Assembly (NCBI GenBank): GCA_947846985.1
Contig: CANTUZ010000004.1
Coordinates: forward strand, 53,793,672 to 53,857,671
DNA length: 64,000 nt
Reading direction: 5' to 3'
Origin: Fratercula arctica
Lineage: Eukaryota > Chordata > Aves > Charadriiformes > Alcidae
A program made the translations under genes and the position numbers. Shown piece by piece: positions 57,901 through 64,000 of this stretch. Under the pieces are notes generated by a model. That model made no database searches. It was not told the DNA's origin and saw only the letters and a program-made list of their open reading frames with translations. Numbering within the stretch: the first letter of the stretch is position 1; every line of letters begins with the position of its first letter.

Positions 57901-59761
57901 GATTACAATAAAATAAAAATATTTTAGTTGGATCAGAAGGAAAGACATGAAATAGCAGTGCTTTAAGGCAACTTGCAAGTTTTGGGTTATAATTCTTAAG
58001 TGGGAAAATTAGAGTTAAACCTTTATTTCCAGAGACTGCAACAAGAATAAGCATAGGTTAGTTTTAGACTAACCACAGTTAACTATGCCTTCTTGCACTG
58101 CAACTGCACTTTTGTTTCTTTGTTCTTAGAAAAAGGAACTCAGACACACCATGACTGATCTAAATCCTGCCTTTTTGAAGGCTGACAAGTAGAAATGAAT
58201 CCAGAGGAGGAGAACAAGGGAAGTGAATCATTTACACCCTCAGAATTCTACTGCAGAACAGAAAAAATTGCACTAAACAGTTTATAGCCTAGAACACTTT
58301 AAGGTGTGAATGAAGTCTACATGCAAACAGCCACCCTGCCACTGACAGCTATAGCCATTAGTCACAATGATTTATCGCATGATCTGTCCAAAGAAAACTC
58401 AGTATGAGCAGAAGACAACACTTTATCCAAAGCTGTAGATCTACCTCCTGCCTGAATTAGCAGCCAGCTTCAACCAGCCACTTCCTCTTCAAAAGGCCCT
58501 GAATCGTCCATCTGAATACAGCCTAACGCATGGTTAAGGCAAACGCTTAGAAAAGCTCAGTATTTTTAGACAACTGGCACCCGTCAGCAGAGGGTGAGAG
58601 GAAGCAGAACACATGGTGGCAGCTAGCCACGCTGCACAGCTTCCATGTGGGGTGCTCCTGCACACGGAGCTGCACCAGAACCTCCACACACCAGCAGCTG
58701 GGTTGTGGTCGTGAACCCAGTTCACTGGGTTGTGGTTTTTTTCCTGGATAAAACACGCTGCTCTCAACAGCAGCTCTTATCACTGCCTAAAGCATGGCTT
58801 GTAGTAATCTCTTATCAGTATTTCTTGCTGGCTGCTGTTGCTCTGCAACTCTTTTCCACCTAATAGGTCCAAGCCAGAAAACAGGCTTTAAGTAAAGTGA
58901 TTTTATTAATTAACAAGGATTATAGCTTAGAAAAAAAAAAAAAGGGGAAAATCAAGTGAAGATCAACTTGAGTGGTAACTGACCCAAATCAATTTGCAAA
59001 GGTTTTTCTTCAAGTACTGTTATTATTCATCCTGTAAAAAAACATCGCCTATGAGCCAAGCAATATATTTGGCTGTTTTGAGAGCTCATTTTCACTTTAT
59101 CATATGCTGCAGAGTAAGCCTCTTAAGTACAATTGATTTTAATTGACTAGACTGTTGATCCCACACATAGCCATGATCTAATTATTACAGAAAAACAACT
59201 GGTAAATCATGTTGATTTATTTCCTGTTAGTGCATCACTCCTAAAAGAAAGCCTGTTGTGTCTCCAGCTGATGACAGCCCAGTTGGGAAATTTTATCACT
59301 GGTACCAAAAAAGAATGACACTTTTCCATCTCCCCCTTCTCACTGAAAGAAACAAATACAGGAATGATTGAAAAAAAAAAAAATCAACAACCCAAAATTG
59401 TTTGGTAGGAGGGTGTGGGAACACACTGCTGGCAGCTTGTATGACAGAAGCAATATTGTGTTAATGTGATCATCAAGGCTGAACAACTTCATTCAAATGA
59501 CTCTGCTGTAGTGGTTAAGGGCAGAACAAGCAAGGTGTACTGAAAAGCCTGGCTATAAGCTCTTATGCTGCCACTTCACCTACTGCACACCTGCAATCTG
59601 CTCCTGCAGCCTCACACACACAAACTTGTTATCCACAGCTGCACATAAACCCCTGTAGTTTTCCACTGAATCTGAGGTGGGCAGGCTGTTTTCATCACTG
59701 GTGGCTTCATGGCCGGAATCCAACTCCCCAGCAATTCATTTATGTGAATCCTTATCCTTGC

Positions 59762-59782
59762 GGGGGGGGGGAGGGGGGGGGG
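59762..59782 (+). repeat. interrupted poly-G tract, potential G-quadruplex
   Basis: Ten G, one A, ten G in a row, followed 24 bases later by C9 (59807-59815). This is a low-complexity structure-prone site. Confidence 0.7.
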
Positions 59783-60303
59783 AAGAAAAAAGTCCATCCC
59801 CCCCCAAGAGAGCACACTATGGCTTTCAGAACAGAAATCCTTTTAAGTTTGGGAAGATTACACTCCCTAGGTTAAAAATCATAGCTACTTTTTGTTATTA
59901 AGGAATTGCCATTAGACATTTTAAATACTCTGATACAGATTGTCAGCAAATGAGATCATAAAGTATTTAGATGTGAATTTATGAGTAAAGATTGTTATCG
60001 AAAGGCCTCAAGCGTTATACATGCTGAATTTTACTGGTATGGAAACTCAAAGAAAATTAAGACACTTCATTGAGCTCTTATTGGAATTCATAAAGTTAAA
60101 CACAACAGTCTTCACAGCGTCAAAGCATATTTGGAGGGGAAAAAAATTACTCACTGGTTAAAAAATGGATATTCCTGTTACAGAAAAAGAAGAGACATAT
60201 ACTGCAGAAAAAAAGTAATTTCATTTAAGCTACTCCTTTGGGTAAGACAACTGTAACATGTGTCTATGATATAGCTAAAATCTGACTTTCCTCTATACAC
60301 ATT

Positions 60304-60984
60304 TGTCCTGATTTGAGCTACGCAGGACTAACTTCTCTTCTAATGCTTGGGAAAACTGCACTTTTAGAAGACTCTGGTGTCTGAATTCATGAAAATATTT
60401 ACTTTATAGCCCGCTAGGCTATGTGGGATTCAAGGTCTTGGTGTTTCCAAGCCTTGCCAGGTGCAGGGATGAGGAGAAGCAAGGCCTGGGCACTTGACCC
60501 ACGCTGGCCAACAGGATTATTTCATACCATGAACGTCACATTCAATATAAATTAGAAAGTTTGCTCTGCAGTCTCTCTCTCCCTTGATGGTGGTGGTCCA
60601 GAGAACTCCTTGCCTCGGTGCCGGACCCCTGAGCCCTTCCCTGCCTCCTGAAGCTGTTGTGCTCGCAGGGTCCAACATTTGCTGACCACTGCTGGGAGTG
60701 CACAGCTTCCTACTGATAGAATTGGCTGAGTATAATCCTCGTATATTTTATATTAGTATTGGGATCAATACTAATATATTTTTATATACATATATATCAA
60801 TACTAATGGTTCTTTAGTATTATTGTTAATTATTTAGTCTTATCATGTTAAATCTATTTATATTTCAACACTCGTGTTTCCTTTTTTTCCCCAATTCCTG
60901 TTCCCAGGGGGGGAGGGGTCATCGGGTAATGGAATAATTGTCTAAATGACAATAAATTGTTATGGATTTTCTCAAACCATAACA
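60304..60984 (+). mobile_element. solo LTR of an avian endogenous retrovirus
   Basis: This 681-base element runs from TGTCCTGATTTGAGCTACGC to CTCAAACCATAACA, i.e. TG...CA ends. Internally it has the landmarks of a common avian LTR family: GGCCAACAGGATTATTTCAT, a TATAAA at 60546-60551 preceded by a GTCACATTCA-like segment, and a G-run before the end. The flanks are ACATT on the left and ATATT on the right, a 4/5 match that could be a worn 5-base target duplication. No viral coding sequence lies next to it, so it is a solo LTR. Confidence 0.8.
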
Positions 60985-62841
60985 ATATTATTCTCTTAAT
61001 ACACAAGATCTTAACTGTCCAGTTGCAAACAAGTTCTGTGAAGACTAGTCACATGAGAGGAGACAACCAAATGATACACTGAGAACAATGTTACCTCTTC
61101 TTGAATTTTTAAAGGAATTTCTTTTTCAAGAGCATTCACTAACAAAACCACTGGAGGGTAGAGGAAAGAAGTTGCAAAGATATGGCATTTACATCTGCTG
61201 TTCTTGACAATCCTGAAAAGAGCTCCTGAAAAAAAGAGTGGCTGCAAAGCCTAGCTCAGTTCTACAGTCTACTGGAAGGGAAGAGAATCTAACTTTGGTT
61301 ATTACTTTTCAGTGAAGTAACTGTCATCTGACTTTTAGTGCATTTTCACACATCAATTACAAAAGCAACTGACATAACCAGTTTTGCTCAAGCAGGATTC
61401 CTAAAGATAATTGATACAAAAAATGAATCATGCAAACCTCCATTGTACATGTACTTCTAGCTTCTCAGACGAGATTACTTGTTCTGACAACTTTTAAGCT
61501 TTAAAACATTTAACTGGATAAAAACTACAAATAAAAACTCTGGTGATGATGCAAAGCAATCCAACCTTAGCCTATGCCAATACTGATTCTTTATTGAAAG
61601 AGAAACATTCATTCATGTTTACTGTCAGCAGTAAAAGTAGGCCAAACACCAACTTTGCTGGAGTGACTTTAATTCCCACATTGTTAAAATAGATTACGAT
61701 GTCTTACATATACTAGTTGAACAAGCGAGTGCTGTTAGAAGCTTTTACAGGATTTGAGAAAAGGTTTATGCGCTCAAAAACCTGTCTGTCCATTCTTTTG
61801 GTCAGAGGTCAGACAGAGAAAATGTTACTGCTCCTTAGAAATTGTGTCTGGCCTCAGTTGTATATGTACTTCTTCAGTTTTGGTATCGTAACGTTCAACT
61901 TACGAAAGGCAACTGATGTTTGAGGGTCTGAAGTTTTCATTATTTATTTGTAAAGTAGCAGGCCAGAAGGAAATAAGAATTGGTATTTCTAAGAACAATT
62001 GTTAGCCACTTCACAGTTCAATTACTTTCCTCCCCCTCCTTTTTCATGCTTTACATAAACAGCTTAAAACTGCATTCTATCTTGCAAATTTCTTTCAATC
62101 CCAGATGAGATTATTATGGGGAAAGTATCAGAACAACGTACAATATGAATGTATTTAAAGACTAATTCCTTCATATAAGTTTAAAAAACACATGTACACT
62201 AACATCCTTATCTTTCAGAAGACTAAGTTTGCAATTAACTTTGTTCATCTCATTCTGGAAAAAAAAAAAGGTATCAAAAGATGGAACCATGAACATACCA
62301 ATGAACTCACTATAGGAGCCTACAGCCAAATTAATGGGATAGTCACAGGGCTCTAATTAGTGACCTGGCACAAAGGATTTCTTTGATGTCTGTCCAGAAG
62401 CAAAAGCAGCTGACTTGAGAAAGGATTGCTTGGTGGCTCAGTCACCTTAGTTACTGTGCACAAAGAGCTTCATACCAAGCAGGTATGATCAGACGAATTT
62501 CCCTAGGTATGTGAAACTTGAGGACAGACACAAACAGAAATTGATAACCATAGCTACTGCTATGGTCAGGCTATTTTGCCACATCTTAGATAATCCAAAA
62601 GGACTTTTGACAGTCTGAACAAGTTACATTAACTTGAATTTTTATTTTTTTTTCAAGATAGGAAACCACAGTCAAGTAAAAATCATGCTGAAGAATCTAT
62701 CACTTTTCCTCTCAGTTGCCTTTCAGAATTAACTCTGACCAAAGTTTTGCTAATAGAAACTACTGAAGGGTCTCTGTAGTCAGGCAGATTGAGTCTCCTA
62801 CAAACTATGGGCTAACGAGTATTTTACCAGATAGACAATAA

Positions 62842-63430
62842 CATCATAGAATCATAGAATGGTTTGGGTTAGATGGGACCTTAAAGATCATCTAGTTTCA
62901 ACCTCCGTGCCATGGGCAGGGACACCTCCCACTAGACCAGGCTGCTCAAAGCCTCATCAAGACTGGTCTTGAACACTTCCAGGGATGAGGCATTCACAAC
63001 TTCCCTGGGCAACCTGTTCCAGTGACTCAACACCCGCACAGTAAAGAATTTCTTCCTAATATCCAATCTAAATATACCCTCTTTCAGTTTAAAACCGTTG
63101 CCCCTTGTCCTATCATTACAATCCCTGATAAAGAGTCCCTCTCCATCTTTCCTGTAGGCCCCCTTTAGGTGTTGGAAGGCTGCTATAAAGTCTCCCCAGA
63201 GCCTTCTCTTCTCCAGGCAGAACAACCCCAACTCTCTCAGCCTGTCCTCATAGCAGAGGTGCTCCAGCCCTCTGATCATCTTCGTGGCCCTCCTCTGGAC
63301 CTGTTCCAACAGGTCCATGTCCTTCTTGTGCTGAGGACTCCAGAGCTGGACGCAGTACTCCAGGTGGGGTCTCACCAGAGCAGAGCAGAGGGGCAGAATC
63401 ACCTCCCTCGACCTGCAGGCCATACATCAC
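62842..63430 (-). mobile_element. CR1 LINE 3' part, ORF2 C terminus still open
   Basis: The reverse-oriented CR1 tail (CATAGAATCATAGAATGG at 62845-62862) continues into the ORF2 C terminus. Minus-strand 62932-63423 is a 163-codon open frame with the recognisable ORF2 end, including [39 protein letters not shown] and [19 protein letters not shown]. It is 5' truncated and lacks the reverse-transcriptase core and endonuclease, so it cannot move by itself. Confidence 0.92.
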
Positions 63431-64000
63431 TGTGAACAGACAATTTGCAGGAAGACCTGGACTCCATGGTATGAATAAGTTTGGGTTTTTTTCCCTTGAA
63501 AAGAATCAGTAAGTCAAGCCTAAGCAGCCAGAAAATGGAAAGGCTCTTGCTCAATAAACCACCACTGTTTCAAGCACCAGCTGCACCAAAAGAGGCAGGA
63601 ACTGGAACAGCAGAGACAGGGTCAAGCTCAAGAGGAAGGCACAGTCTACATCTCCACCCTTTCCCAAACTTGAGGCATCTCAAGTAGCAGTCCCTCAGAA
63701 GCCTGTCAGTTTTCTGTCACCAGCAAATAGGCATGAAAACCTTTAACAGGGCACTAAGTATCTCTTCAGTACAAATCCAGATGAATACCCAAGAGTAAGA
63801 GTGATGAAAAGTTAGTTACAAGGGCATGCCAACGCACAATTCTTTTGTTCATCATGTCAGCAGCACAAAACATTAGAAATAAGTCTGTCAGAGCACTGAA
63901 TCCTATGAATGAAGTTAGATAATCCTGCACATATAGAAGACAGAAAGAATAACGCATACCATGGGAAGGAAGCAATACCCATGGTAACTGTGGCCAGCAG
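63431..64000. other. non-coding right edge
   Basis: Nothing supportable is present. A 69-codon minus-strand frame at 63766-63975 has no family features. Confidence 0.6.

Larger units (their letters stand above)
51127..62841. other. presumed long-isoform TBC1D14 intron and upstream sequence
   Basis: No confident coding exon was found. In particular, the roughly 280-residue N-terminal exon of long TBC1D14 is absent. The stretch holds a CR1 tail (51806-51956), a G-tract (59762-59782), a solo LTR (60304-60984) and three short coding-like fragments (56247-56363, 61095-61225, 62204-62254) reported as findings. The rest is AT-rich with simple tracts, for example T16 near 54615 and A17 near 57165. 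Confidence 0.6.

Noticed and set aside
58699..58731. CTGGGTTGTGGT direct repeat with a small AACCCAG/CTGGGTT hairpin
   Set aside because: It is too short and isolated to suggest a function; noted only as local sequence structure.
63766..63975. 69-codon minus-strand hydrophobic frame
   Set aside because: It has no recognisable family. A nearby acceptor-like site exists, but there is no consistent donor or partner exon.
1..64000. Search for tRNA, rRNA, CRISPR or phage-like systems
   Set aside because: None seen. Introns, CpG islands and CR1 elements mark this as ordinary vertebrate nuclear DNA.

Overview
The window is nuclear DNA from a bird. It holds a conserved vertebrate gene block: GRPEL1, TADA2B, CCDC96 (CFAP184) and TBC1D14, in the order known from human 4p16.1 but read from the other side. 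The interspersed repeats are avian: CR1 LINE tails ending in ATTCTATG-type repeats, and one solo LTR of a family common in birds, which suggests a neoavian species. The species cannot be fixed from sequence alone. I found no operon, CRISPR array, tRNA or rRNA, and no novel multi-gene system.

Layout. 1-1200 holds the last intron and last coding exon of GRPEL1 (+), with its 3' UTR to about 1760. 7377-9709 is the complete two-exon TADA2B (-), probably with a long 3' UTR reaching down to about 3.6 kb. 9710-10108 is a 399-base GC-rich shared promoter with six CCAAT boxes. 10109-12019 is CCDC96 (+), two exons, with an apparent one-base frameshift near 10365-10372. 18047-51081 is TBC1D14 (-), rebuilt here as twelve coding pieces whose phases all match; they sum to 1242 nt, or 413 residues. 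This short form starts at a CpG-island promoter (about 50.6-51.5 kb), and its ATG is the last codon of its first exon. The large N-terminal exon of the long isoform is not present, so 51.1-64 kb is most likely a long-isoform intron. That stretch carries CR1 pieces, a solo LTR and a few doubtful coding-like fragments.

The four genes are housekeeping or ciliary and act in different places: mitochondrial chaperone cycling (GRPEL1), histone acetylation (TADA2B), the ciliary axoneme (CCDC96), and Rab/autophagy membrane traffic (TBC1D14). Their link is genomic: one divergent pair sharing a promoter, and two convergent pairs whose 3' ends face each other.
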